From Candidatus Sulfopaludibacter sp. (GTDB lineage Bacteria > Acidobacteriota > Terriglobia > Bryobacterales > Bryobacteraceae): DNA of 47,371 nucleotides. The notes beneath the pieces are model-generated. The model made no database searches, was not told the DNA's origin, and saw only the letters and a list, made by a program, of their open reading frames with translations. Positions 1 through 10,633 of this stretch are shown one piece after another (position 1 is the first letter of the stretch; each line of letters opens with the position of its first letter). The DNA is taken from positions 1 through 47,371 of the forward strand of contig JARLGM010000036.1 in the NCBI GenBank assembly GCA_031292755.1. The letters are read 5' to 3'. A program made the position numbers and the translations under genes.

Positions 1-542
1 TCCTCGGGAATCTCGGGATGCTGCGCCGTGAAGCCTTTGACGTGGAGTTCGTAAATGACCGAATCGTGCAGCAGGGTCAGCGGCGGGCGATCGTTCTCCC
101 AATCGAAATGCGAGGTGGTGACAACGCTCTTGGGAACGGCCCACGCGTCGTCGCCGGAGTCGCAGGAAAGGTCCGCCGCCTCATCGCCGATCTTGTAGCC
201 GAACACCGGCGCGTCCCAATTCAGCTTGCCCGCCAGGGCGCGGGCATAGGGATCGATGAGCAGCTTGGCTGGATTGAAGCGGTCTCCGCCGGCCGGTTCG
301 TACGAACCGTGTACCCGGTACCCGTACAGTTGTCCGAGCTTCACGCCGGGAAGGTAGCAGTGCCAGACGTAGGCTGTGGATTCTCGCAGGTTGATGGTTT
401 CACAGTCGTTGCTGTCGGCGGCGTCGAAAAGACACAGTTCGACGCCGGCGGCCCGTTCGGAATAAAGCGAGAAATTGACTCCCGTTCCATCCCACGTGGC
501 TCCTTGAGGGAAAGGTTTACCTGGCAATATGCTGCGCGGCAT
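1..542 (-). CDS. glgX: Glycogen debranching enzyme GlgX, N-terminal part (cut by window edge)
   Basis: Isoamylase-type enzyme that hydrolyses alpha-1,6 branches of glycogen or limit dextrin in the cytoplasm. About 180 residues are visible. They start MPRSILPGKPFPQGATWDG and continue with the carbohydrate-binding CBM48 pattern (GVNFSLYSERAAGVELCLFD, then GYRVHGSYEP and FNPAKLLIDPYARAL). They end at SVIYELHVKGFT, which normally opens the GH13 barrel. The frame has no stop and runs off the left edge, so the catalytic residues are not visible. The start at 540-542 fits family N-termini; the ribosome site in front is weak. It lies 112 bases downstream of the permease gene on the same strand. The call rests on the family sequence pattern; a related GH13 enzyme (isoamylase or TreX) is possible. 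Confidence 0.85.
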   Translation of the reverse strand, partial: MPRSILPGKPFPQGATWDGTGVNFSLYSERAAGVELCLFDAADSNDCETINLRESTAYVWHCYLPGVKLGQLYGYRVHGSYEPAGGDRFNPAKLLIDPYARALAGKLNWDAPVFGYKIGDEAADLSCDSGDDAWAVPKSVVTTSHFDWENDRPPLTLLHDSVIYELHVKGFTAQHPEIPE

Positions 543-654
543 GAGCTACTCTTTTGAGCTTACACTCCGCGGATGAGTTGTAGAGCGCACACTAACGACC
601 GTTTGGATGTCAGCGCACCAACCGCCGCGCCCGATTCTCTGAGAAGAGCGACGT

Positions 655-3213
655 TTACTCCGTGCGGAGCGCGGTGATGGGCGATATGGACGCCGCCATG
701 CCGGCCGGAATCAGAGCCGCTATGGCAGAGCAAATCGCCAGCGCTCCCGCGGCAACGGCCAGTGCGAATGGATCCCAAAACGAGACTTCGTAGAGCTGGC
801 TGGAGATGAGCCGCCCGGCGGCAACGGCCACCGGAAGTCCCACCGCGAGCCCGGCAGCGACGCGCAACAAAGCTCCCCGCAGGATGTATTGCACCACCTT
901 GGAGCGGTTCGCGCCCAGGGCCATGCGAATGCCGATCTCATTGGTTCGCTGCGCGACCGTGTAGGCTGTCACCCCGTAGAGTCCGACCGCGGCCAGCAAC
1001 AGCGCCGCAAAGCCGAACAATCCGGCAAGGCTGGCGACGGCGCGCTCCTGGTCGAATGTCAGCTCCACCTGGTGTTGCATGGTACGGACGCTGTTGATGG
1101 TAAGATTCGGATCCGCCTTGGCCAGCACCCGGGTGACCAGCGGCTCCAGCGCGCCCGGCGAAGCATTGGTGACGAGCATCAGGCCACTGATAAAGTGAGA
1201 CTGCAGCTCCACCCGCTTCATCAGCGGATCCACATAGGGGACACTCTGAGCGAGCGGAACATAGAACATGGGACGTGCCGGCCTGCGCAAGGCAAAACCG
1301 GCGAACTTGGCGTCGTGCACAATGCCAATGATGCGGAAGGTGCCCGCATTCTGTGGCAAATCCAGGCCGAAATGCTGCCCCATCGGATCTTCGCCGCTGC
1401 GGAAGAATCGTTTCGCGAACGCTTCGTTGATGAGTGCGACCAGCTCTGTGGTTTCGTTGTCGCCGCGGTCGAAGTACCGCCCGCGGATCAGTTTCACGCC
1501 GAAGTTCTGCAGGTATTCGGCGCTCACCCGGTCCCAGGAGGCGCCCGCGGACTCGTTAAGCTTCGACGCGGGATGCCCGGAGACGAGTATCAGTTCCCCC
1601 CAGTTATCCGTTAGCGGGTTGTATAAGGCCAGGCCCGACCCGGTCACGCCCGGCAGGCGATTGAGTCCATCTTCAATTTGCCGGTAGAGCGAGGCCAACT
1701 GCGGCTGGCTGTAACTCGCCGGGGGCCGGTTCAAGGACACGACTACGCGTCCTTCAGTCAGATACCCGAAATGCTGATGCTCCAGCTTGTTGAGACTGCG
1801 CGCCAGCATGGCGGAACCCGCGACCAGCACCACCGATAGCGCCGCCTGTACGATCAGCAGCGCCTTCCGTGCTGGAGAGGAATGGTCACCCGTACTCCGG
1901 CCGGCGCCGCGCAAGGCTTCCAGCGGGCTGGTGCGAGTGGCGAACCACGCCGGAGCGGCGCCAAAAATGATGCCCGTGGCCAGCGCCACCGTAAAAGTAA
2001 ATGCCAGCACGCCGGGCGACGGCAGGGTGCTGATGGGAATGAAGCGCGCCCCTCGAAATGCCAGCGCCAGGAGCAGGCGTCCGGCCACAATGGCGACACC
2101 GAGCCCGGCAATTCCGCCGCCGAGCGCCAGCAGGATCGCCTCGACCAGCGCCTGACCGACGATCTGCCGCCTGCCGGCTCCCAACGCCATGCGGAGAGCG
2201 GTTTGGCCGCGGCGTGCGACGGCGCGCGCCAGCATCAGGTTCGCCACATTGGCGCAGGCGATCAACAGCACCATGCCGCAAACCCCGAACAGGATCTGGA
2301 GACTGCGGCCGTACTCTTCCTTCATCCCCGCGACTCCCGCGCCTGCCGGAACCACGTTGATTACCTGTTTGGGCAGCATCCGGATGACATCGGGCATCCA
2401 GTTGGCGGGATAGCCGGAGTCGTGTTGCATCCATTGCCGCAGGACTCCGGTCAAGCGGGGCGGCATATCCGCGGTGGAAGCGCCGGGACGCAGACGGCCG
2501 ATGATTCGCAACCATGCGGCGACGGACTGGTGCAGCAGTCCATCCCCTCCAGCGAGGAGCGGCTCCTGCTGCACGGGAATCCAGATATCGGGCGGATCGC
2601 CGCGCAGGGTTTCGCCAAAGAACCCCGGCGGGGCCACACCGATCACGGTGAACGGATGCCCCTCCACCACGAAAGTCGAGCCCACCACGGAACGATCGCC
2701 GCCATATTCCGCCTGCCAGGTATGGTGGCTCAAGATGATGACGGGCGGAGCAGAGGGTCTGTCGTCTTCCGGAGAAAGTAAACGGCCGCCAAACGGCTTT
2801 ACGCCGAGCGTCGAAAAATAGTTGCCCGTGACGTACTCCGAGCGCAGTGGTCTGGCAACGATTCCGCTGCCCTCGCGACGAACGCTGACACGCGCGCCGC
2901 CCGCCTGAAATGCGGCCACTTCTTCGAATTCCGGCGCTGCGTCCTTCAGCCGCTGGTATAGGGGAAACGAGAACATTCCCCACCGGTCCTGCGGAAACCC
3001 TTTCACGCAGCAATCGTCACCGTCGCCGATCCGGTAGAGTAGCGCCGGATCCGAAACGGGCAGAGAGCGCAACATCACCGCGTGAATCATGGTGAAAATC
3101 GCGGTGGTCCCTCCGATTCCCAGGGCCAGTGTCAGGGTGGCTGCGGCAGTAAATACCGGCGACTTCCGGAATTGCCTCAGGGCGTATCGGATGGTGCTGC
3201 GCAGATCCTGCAT
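655..3213 (-). CDS. ADOP-type ABC transporter permease (FtsX/MacB family, orphan)
   Basis: An 852-residue membrane protein with two FtsX-like permease units. It opens MQDLRSTIRYALRQFRKSP followed by a first membrane helix (LTLALGIGGTTAIF), which is the signature of the acidobacterial duplicated orphan permease group. A large extracytoplasmic MacB-like domain follows (about residues 50-280), then three helices around residues 300-430, a second MacB-like domain, and a terminal helix trio including GLFGFAALLLAAVGLYGVTAYTV-type sequence. No ATPase gene is adjacent, which is typical of this group; it may use ATPases encoded elsewhere. I chose the start at 3213 because the open frame upstream (to 3303) does not match the family. 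The substrate is unknown. The family call is firm, the role is not. Confidence 0.88.
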   Translation of the reverse strand: MQDLRSTIRYALRQFRKSPVFTAAATLTLALGIGGTTAIFTMIHAVMLRSLPVSDPALLYRIGDGDDCCVKGFPQDRWGMFSFPLYQRLKDAAPEFEEVAAFQAGGARVSVRREGSGIVARPLRSEYVTGNYFSTLGVKPFGGRLLSPEDDRPSAPPVIILSHHTWQAEYGGDRSVVGSTFVVEGHPFTVIGVAPPGFFGETLRGDPPDIWIPVQQEPLLAGGDGLLHQSVAAWLRIIGRLRPGASTADMPPRLTGVLRQWMQHDSGYPANWMPDVIRMLPKQVINVVPAGAGVAGMKEEYGRSLQILFGVCGMVLLIACANVANLMLARAVARRGQTALRMALGAGRRQIVGQALVEAILLALGGGIAGLGVAIVAGRLLLALAFRGARFIPISTLPSPGVLAFTFTVALATGIIFGAAPAWFATRTSPLEALRGAGRSTGDHSSPARKALLIVQAALSVVLVAGSAMLARSLNKLEHQHFGYLTEGRVVVSLNRPPASYSQPQLASLYRQIEDGLNRLPGVTGSGLALYNPLTDNWGELILVSGHPASKLNESAGASWDRVSAEYLQNFGVKLIRGRYFDRGDNETTELVALINEAFAKRFFRSGEDPMGQHFGLDLPQNAGTFRIIGIVHDAKFAGFALRRPARPMFYVPLAQSVPYVDPLMKRVELQSHFISGLMLVTNASPGALEPLVTRVLAKADPNLTINSVRTMQHQVELTFDQERAVASLAGLFGFAALLLAAVGLYGVTAYTVAQRTNEIGIRMALGANRSKVVQYILRGALLRVAAGLAVGLPVAVAAGRLISSQLYEVSFWDPFALAVAAGALAICSAIAALIPAGMAASISPITALRTE

Positions 3214-3377
3214 ACAGACTGAATACCTCGCAGGACCAAAAAGGTTACGCGGGATTGGTTTCGTCGCAGCCGGCCCCGCGCCTTCCGCTACTGTCAGCGG
3301 CAATACACGAATCGCGCTTCTGATGATTGCTTGTCCGAATTAGCTGATGTCTAGCTTGCCGGCAGCAAAATCGACGG

Positions 3378-3458
3378 TCAAGCGGCGCTACCGTTCACCC
3401 CGGTCAACTCCGCCCGAACGATAATCAGACCACGGTGCGGATCGAAGGTGAAGCTCAC
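3378..3458 (-). pseudogene. Remnant of a retropepsin-like aspartic protease gene
   Basis: A GTG at 3456-3458 overlaps the stop of the upstream small gene as GTGA and opens SFTFDPHRGLIIVRAELTG, then stops after 26 codons. Shifting frame after the Gly-Ser-Ala codons allows reading on as LTVDFAAGKLDIS to a stop at 3340. The opening matches the N-terminus of small bacterial retropepsin-like proteins, which normally reach a DTGA catalytic motif about 30 residues in. No DTG/DSG motif is present and the length is far below the usual 110-130 residues, so I read it as a decayed gene. A real 26-residue peptide cannot be excluded. Confidence 0.45.
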
Positions 3459-3682
3459 AAGACAATTGCCGTATTTTCAGGCAAAGTGCCCGTATATACG
3501 ATTGCAAATCTCTTGGGACGCAACTGCGCCGCTCTTCGGTAAATCTCGTCGCGGTCCTTACCGTGCCAGCGGACCGTTCCACTGCGGACCTCAAGTGCCT
3601 CATCGGTCTGTGGGTCTTCTATCAGCACCCACTCAGACTCGAATAACGTTCCGATCTGAGCCATCGTTAAGATTTCGCTCAT
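3455..3682 (-). CDS. Small conserved-type protein of unknown function (75 aa)
   Basis: A 75-residue acidic-basic soluble protein starting MSEILTMAQIGTLFESEWVLI and containing a central segment rich in Trp, Arg and Asp (SGTVRWHGKDRDEIYRRAAQL). It ends KRFAIVYTGTLPENTAIVL. No membrane helix, signal or Cys motif is present. The start at 3682 follows AGG four bases upstream and a TATAAT box at 3701-3706; an upstream Arg-rich extension of the same frame looks non-coding. Its stop overlaps the start of the retropepsin-like remnant, the arrangement in which short proteins of this kind are often found. It is 55 bases downstream of atpC on the same strand but probably has its own promoter. Function unknown. 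Confidence 0.7.
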   Translation of the reverse strand: MSEILTMAQIGTLFESEWVLIEDPQTDEALEVRSGTVRWHGKDRDEIYRRAAQLRPKRFAIVYTGTLPENTAIVL

Positions 3683-3700
3683 CGCACCGAACCTAAAATG

Positions 3701-3706
3701 ATTATA
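3701..3706 (-). promoter_or_regulatory. Possible -10 box of the 75-aa gene
   Basis: A perfect TATAAT on the minus strand lies 18 bases before the start codon of the 75-residue gene. No recognisable -35 hexamer sits 16-18 bases upstream, so this is only a candidate. It would give the small gene transcription independent of the ATP synthase operon. Confidence 0.3.
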
Positions 3707-3737
3707 GGTCGAGCGACGCCGGCGGCGTGGCCGGAAG

Positions 3738-4142
3738 CTACTTCTTTTCCGCGGCGTCGATGCGCGCCTGGGCGGCAGCCATCGCATCGAGCGCTACAGC
3801 GGGGTCCACCCCGAGCGCCGGATTCATCACCTGCTCCTGCGCCTGCTGCAGGTCTTTCCGGGCGTGTTCGATGTCGATTTCTTCCGCCTTTTCGGCCACG
3901 TTGGCGAGCACGCGCACCTGGCCGGGCAGCACTTCCACGAAGCCGCCGTGGATGGAAAGGTAGCGCTTGGAGCCGCCGCAGGTGTAGCTCAGAAAGCCCG
4001 TACCCAGTTCACTGAGCAGCGCGGCGTGCCCTGGCAGGATCCCCAAATAGCCATCCTTGCCGGGGATCTGCAACTCGTTCACCTGCTCCTTCACCAGCAG
4101 GCGCTCGGGTGTGGCGATTTCCAGGTCAAACGAATCGGCCAT
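3738..4142 (-). CDS. atpC: F1F0 ATP synthase subunit epsilon
   Basis: A 134-residue subunit of the F1 central stalk that couples rotor movement to catalysis and can inhibit ATP hydrolysis. The N-terminal beta-sandwich is clear: SFDLEIATPERLL, then PGKDGYLGILPGHAALLSELG and LSIHGGFVEVLPGQVRVLAN. The C-terminal part is a helical hairpin (KAEEIDIEHARKDLQQAQEQ, then AALDAMAAAQARIDAAEKK-like sequence) of normal length. It is the last gene of the operon, starting only 2 bases after the atpD stop, so translation is probably coupled. No clear terminator separates it from the 75-residue gene. Confidence 0.96.
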   Translation of the reverse strand: MADSFDLEIATPERLLVKEQVNELQIPGKDGYLGILPGHAALLSELGTGFLSYTCGGSKRYLSIHGGFVEVLPGQVRVLANVAEKAEEIDIEHARKDLQQAQEQVMNPALGVDPAVALDAMAAAQARIDAAEKK

Positions 4143-4144
4143 GG

Positions 4145-6457
<2,313 letters not shown>

Positions 6458-6465
<8 letters not shown>

Positions 6466-7996
6466 GGGCTCCCGCCGCGGGCTGCTCGGCCACGAACCGT
6501 GCCTTGAACTCTTCGATCACGTTCGTCACTTTGCCGCGCAGTTCGTCATCCAACGCCTTCTTCGTGCGGATTTCGTCCCACAAAGGGCGGTGCGCGTTGT
6601 CTACGAAACGGTACAACTCTTCTTCGAACTTGCGGCACTGCTCCACCGGGAGGTCGTCCAGGTACCCCTTGGTGCCGGCAAAGATAATCACGATCTGCTT
6701 TTCCAGCGGCAGTGGCTGATATTGACCCTGCTTCAGGATTTCAACCAGGTGGTTGCCGCGGTTGAGTTGATCCATGGACGCCTTGTCGAGATCGCTGCCG
6801 AACTTGGCGAAAGCGGCCAGCGCGCGGTATTGCGCCAGGTCCAGGCGCAAACTGCCGGCGATGGATTTCATGGCCTTGGTCTGCGCATTGCCGCCCACGC
6901 GGCTCACGCTGATGCCCACGTTGATGGCGGGCCGCACGTTGGAGTTGAACAGGTCCGACTCGAGGAAGATCTGGCCATCGGTAATCGAAATCACGTTGGT
7001 GGGGATGTAGGCCGAAACATCGCCCGCCTGGGTTTCGATGAACGGCAGCGAAGTGAGCGATCCGGCGCCCAGTTCGTTGTTCAGCTTGGCGGCGCGCTCC
7101 AGCAGACGGCTATGCAAATAGAATACGTCGCCTGGGAATGCTTCGCGCCCCGGTGGCCGGCGCAGCAGGAGGGAAATCTCGCGGTAGGCAGCGGCGTGCT
7201 TGGATAGGTCGTCGTAGATGCACAGCGCGTGCCGTTTGCTGTCGCGGAAGAATTCGCCCATGGCGGTGCCGGCGAAAGGCGCCAGGTACTGCATGGGAGC
7301 GGGATCCGAAGCCGATGCCGAAACCACGATGGTGTAATCCATGGCGCCGTGGTCTTCCAGAATCTTGACCACCTGGGCCACGGTGGAACGTTTCTGCCCG
7401 ATGGCGACATAGATGCAAATCATGTCGCCGCCCTTTTGATTGATGATGGCGTCGAGCGCGATGGCGGTCTTGCCGGTCTGGCGGTCGCCGATGATGAGTT
7501 CGCGCTGGCCGCGGCCGATCGGAATCATGGCGTCGATGGCCTTGATGCCGGTCTGCATGGGCTCTTTCACGGGCTGGCGCGCCACCACTCCGGGGGCCAG
7601 GCGCTCCACCGCGAAAAACTCCGTGGTTTGGATGGGACCTTTGCCATCGATGGGCTGGCCCAGGGCGTTCACCACGCGGCCGACCAGCGCTTCGCCCACC
7701 GGCACGGACATGATGCGGCCGGTCCGCTTTACTTCGTCGCCTTCTTTGATCTCGGCGAAATCGCCCAGCAGCACGGCGCCCACCTGGTCTTCTTCCAGGT
7801 TCATGGCGATCCCCGCAACGTCATGCGGAAATTCGATCAATTCCCCGGCCATGACCTTTTCGAGGCCATGAATACGGGCGATACCGTCGCCCACCGAGAT
7901 CACCGAGCCGGTTTCCGAGACGTCGATCGCACGCTGGTAATTTTCGATTTCCTGGCGGAGAATGCTGGTTATTTCATCCGCTCGAATTTGAGCCAT
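6458..7996 (-). CDS. atpA: F1F0 ATP synthase subunit alpha
   Basis: A 512-residue non-catalytic nucleotide-binding subunit of F1. Seen motifs: [20 protein letters not shown] in the N-terminal barrel, the P-loop [30 protein letters not shown], and the arginine-finger region [16 protein letters not shown]. The start [20 protein letters not shown] is the family's usual N-terminus. It follows atpH by 18 bases and overlaps atpG by 8. Nothing odd. Confidence 0.98.
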
Positions 7997-8014
7997 AACA
8001 CCTTCCCGTTCCGA

Positions 8015-8563
8015 TTAACTTTCCGCGGTCAGCTTCCGCTCCAACGTTTGCAGTTGGCCGCGCACGCTGCCGTCGTACACCGTGGACCCGATCCGCGCCA
8101 CGACCCCCCCGATCAAGGCGCCATCCACCGAATAATGCATGCGAATGCGCTTTCCGGTAAGCCGCTCCAGTTCCGCGCTCAAGGCGGCGCGTTGGGGTTC
8201 ACTCAGGTCGCGGGCCGAAGACACCTCGGCGCGCGCGAAACCCATCCGTTCATCCAAAATCAAATCCAGGCTCTCCAGGATCGCGCTCAGCGAGGTGATG
8301 CGGCGCTTATCCACCAGCACAAAAAGGAAATTGCGCGAAATCCTGGAAAGCCCGAGCACGTCCGCCACGCGGTTCACCACCGCCTTTTTGCGATTGGCCG
8401 GTATGGCCGGAGTGATGAGCGCGTTCTGCAATTCCTGCGAGGAGTGAAGCGCCGCTTCAAACGACCGCAATTCCTGGGGCACGCCGGCCAATGGGGCTCC
8501 TCCGGCGGTGACCACATCCGCAAGGGCGTTCGCGTATCGCGTAGCTACGGCTGATAGTGTCAT
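8015..8563 (-). CDS. atpH: F1F0 ATP synthase subunit delta
   Basis: A 182-residue peripheral-stalk subunit (OSCP homologue) that ties the b/b' stalk to the top of F1. The N-terminal six-helix domain begins [13 protein letters not shown], and the C-terminal part contains the family's [20 protein letters not shown] strand pair followed by a terminal helix (QLQTLERKL). It sits between atpF and atpA with gaps of 12 and 18 bases. Length is typical (about 175-185). Confidence 0.95.
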   Translation of the reverse strand: MTLSAVATRYANALADVVTAGGAPLAGVPQELRSFEAALHSSQELQNALITPAIPANRKKAVVNRVADVLGLSRISRNFLFVLVDKRRITSLSAILESLDLILDERMGFARAEVSSARDLSEPQRAALSAELERLTGKRIRMHYSVDGALIGGVVARIGSTVYDGSVRGQLQTLERKLTAES

Positions 8564-8575
8564 GGCTGGCTCTTA

Positions 8576-9172
8576 TCAGGAAGCGGGATGCTTCAGATCG
8601 TGGACGAAGCCGCGCACCAGGTTGTCCTGCGCCTCGCCCGTCATGCGGGCGGCAATCTTCTGTTCCGCCAGTTGCACCGCCAGTTCCGCCGCATAACGTT
8701 TCAGATCCATGCGGGCAGCCTTTCCGGCAGCGACAATTTCCCGCTCGGCGTGGGCCTGGATTTTGGCGATTTCGCCCGCTGTGTGCTTCATACTGCGTTC
8801 GGTCTCGGCTTTGGCTTCGGCCTGCGATTCGGACCTCAGCGCGGCAATTTCAGCTTCCAGATTGGCCAGGCGGCGGTCCACGTCGGCGGCGCGTTTTTCC
8901 GCCTCCAGGCGCAGTGCTTTCGCATCCAGCATGTCCTGTTGAATTTTCCGGTTGCGAGCGTCAAAGAACGGACCGGCGTTCTTCTTGATCAGATAACCCA
9001 GTCCACCCGCCAGAAGCAGGAAATTGGCCAGCTTCCAGAGTTCCAAACTGCCATGCTCGCCCTCGCTTGGCTTTTCCTTCGCGAGTTCTTTCGCGTCAGG
9101 GGCGTGCTGAGCCTGGGCCAAACCGGCCAGACTCCAGCCAGCGATCAGGATCACGATGGCCAAACGCTTCAT
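8576..9172 (-). CDS. atpF: F1F0 ATP synthase subunit b, with N-terminal signal-like helix
   Basis: A 198-residue stalk subunit. After a Lys-Arg start it has a hydrophobic helix ending AGLAQAQ (residues about 4-21), which looks like a cleavable signal peptide. Then come a charged linker, a second hydrophobic helix (LWKLANFLLLAGGLGYLI, about 46-63) and a long coiled coil rich in Ala, Glu and Lys. Family b subunits usually have only one N-terminal membrane helix, so the extra leader is notable. It overlaps the b' gene by 4 bases (ATGA). It pairs with b' as a heterodimer in the stator. Confidence 0.92.
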   Translation of the reverse strand: MKRLAIVILIAGWSLAGLAQAQHAPDAKELAKEKPSEGEHGSLELWKLANFLLLAGGLGYLIKKNAGPFFDARNRKIQQDMLDAKALRLEAEKRAADVDRRLANLEAEIAALRSESQAEAKAETERSMKHTAGEIAKIQAHAEREIVAAGKAARMDLKRYAAELAVQLAEQKIAARMTGEAQDNLVRGFVHDLKHPAS

Positions 9173-9618
9173 GCGGCACTCCGGCGGAGAACGGCTTCGG
9201 TTATCTGGCCGGCCAGCAGTTCGCTATCTTTTGCCAGGCCGGCTTTAGCCGCTTCCACCTCGCGCGCCAGTGCTGCGCGCGCTTCCTCGATCAGAGCCTC
9301 GCTGCGCTGGCGAGCCTTGGCCAGTTCCTCAACTTCGCGCTCTTGCAACTGCTTGTGAATCTGTTCCTGCGCCTGGTAGACTTCGCCGCGCGCCGCGCGC
9401 ATGGCCGCTTCGTATTCCGCGGTTTTTTGGGATGCCCGCACCGTGCTTTCTTCGGCCAGTTTGCGGGCGCCTTCGGTGGCGTCATACCGCTCTTGCATCA
9501 CTTTGCCCATGGGCTTGAAGAACATGCTCTTCAAGTAGAAATGCAGCACGATGACCAGCAGAAAAGTAGGCACCGCTCGCAGGAGCAATTGGCCTAACTG
9601 GTGAAGAATTTGATCCAT
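9169..9618 (-). CDS. atpF': F1F0 ATP synthase subunit b' (second b-type subunit)
   Basis: A 149-residue b-type subunit. One membrane helix (LLLRAVPTFLLVIVLHFYL, about residues 11-29) is followed by a short FKPMGKVMQERYD turn typical of b/b' proteins and a continuous coiled coil to the C-terminus. Being first in the operon and shorter than the next b gene, it fits the b' role. A sigma70-type promoter lies 36 bases upstream. The start codon at 9618 has no strong ribosome site. Subunits a and c are not next to it, so they must be encoded elsewhere. Confidence 0.92.
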   Translation of the reverse strand: MDQILHQLGQLLLRAVPTFLLVIVLHFYLKSMFFKPMGKVMQERYDATEGARKLAEESTVRASQKTAEYEAAMRAARGEVYQAQEQIHKQLQEREVEELAKARQRSEALIEEARAALAREVEAAKAGLAKDSELLAGQITEAVLRRSAA

Positions 9619-9653
9619 GGTATTTCGGAGAGACGGGTGTCTTTAAGGAGTAC

Positions 9654-9682
9654 AGAGTAACACCCTGGGCGAGGCTAGTCAA
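9654..9682 (-). promoter_or_regulatory. Sigma70-type promoter of the ATP synthase operon
   Basis: On the minus strand TTGACT (9677-9682) is followed after exactly 17 bases by TACTCT (9654-9659). The -35 box matches consensus at 5 of 6 positions and the -10 at 4 of 6. Transcription would begin near 9647, giving a leader of roughly 30 bases before the b' start at 9618. Confidence 0.6.
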
Positions 9683-9789
9683 CCTCACCGGAAGGTGGTG
9701 GTCAGGGCGAAACTTAGAGGAAAAATTCCCTCATTTATAGCTTACCGCAAGTCGACTGGCGGGGAAAACCGAGCGCCTTCGATAAGAAG

Positions 9790-9820
9790 TTGCGACCCCA
9801 CATATGATGAAGAGTATACT
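9790..9820 (+). promoter_or_regulatory. Possible promoter of the sdhCAB operon
   Basis: TTGCGA (9790-9795) and TATACT (9815-9820) are separated by 19 bases, slightly long. The position is about 97 bases before the sdhC start in the 299-base divergent spacer shared with the ATP synthase operon. Apart from this and the atp promoter I see no other clear element in the spacer. Confidence 0.35.
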
Positions 9821-9917
9821 GAGAGTTTGAGATCAGTCTGCCCGCTTTGCGCACCCCCCGGGTACGGGTGCCACCAGAGACTTTTGGCGAAGCCTTCGCC
9901 GCAATCAGGATTAAAGC

Positions 9918-10622
9918 ATGAGTGCACTTGCGATTAGCCCTCTCCATCGTGCCGCCCGCTTCTGGGAAGCGCCCATCGGCAAGAAGGCGGTGATGGCCAT
10001 TACCGGCCTGATCCTCTTCGGTTATGTAATCGGACACCTGCTGGGCAACCTGCAGATCTACTCGGCGGACCACCAGCAGATCAACCGGTACGCCGCCTTC
10101 CTGCACAATCCGGCCAATGCGATTCCGCTGTGGGTGATCCGCACAGCCCTGCTGGCGGCGGTGATTCTGCACATCGTTTCGGCGGTGCAACTGTGGCTGC
10201 AGAATCGCGCCGCGCGCCCACTCGGTTATAAGAAAAAGGCCGACGTTCCCACGTCGTACGCGGCACGCACCATGCGCTGGAGCGGCGTGATTGTGGGCGC
10301 TTTCATTGTGTTCCACATCCTGCACCTGACGGTCGGGTCGGTGCTGCCCGTGCATGAAATCGCGGCCAACGAACCGGACGTGCGCTACAACGTGATTACG
10401 GGGTTTCAAAATCCCCTGGTGGCCGGCTTCTACATCCTGGCGATGATCCTGCTATGCATGCACCTGTATCACGGGCTGTGGAGCATGTTCCAGTCGATGG
10501 GATTCAGCCATCCGCGGTACACGCCGCTGCTCAAGAAGGGCGCGGCGCTCGTGGCGATACTGATTGCGGTCGGCAACATCTCGATTCCGATCGCGGTGTT
10601 AACCGGTTTCTTGACTCTGTGA
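9918..10622 (+). CDS. sdhC: Succinate dehydrogenase / fumarate reductase cytochrome b subunit
   Basis: A 234-residue membrane anchor with five predicted helices that passes electrons from the SdhB clusters to quinone. It starts [20 protein letters not shown] and contains membrane histidines in [33 protein letters not shown] and [16 protein letters not shown], which are expected haem b ligands in the single-chain, di-haem (type B) anchors. There is no sdhD. AGGA lies 6 bases before the ATG. It leads a C-A-B operon, the order also used by Firmicutes and Bacteroidota. Direction of catalysis cannot be told from sequence. Confidence 0.93.
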   Translation: MSALAISPLHRAARFWEAPIGKKAVMAITGLILFGYVIGHLLGNLQIYSADHQQINRYAAFLHNPANAIPLWVIRTALLAAVILHIVSAVQLWLQNRAARPLGYKKKADVPTSYAARTMRWSGVIVGAFIVFHILHLTVGSVLPVHEIAANEPDVRYNVITGFQNPLVAGFYILAMILLCMHLYHGLWSMFQSMGFSHPRYTPLLKKGAALVAILIAVGNISIPIAVLTGFLTL

Positions 10623-10633
10623 AGGACGCCAGC

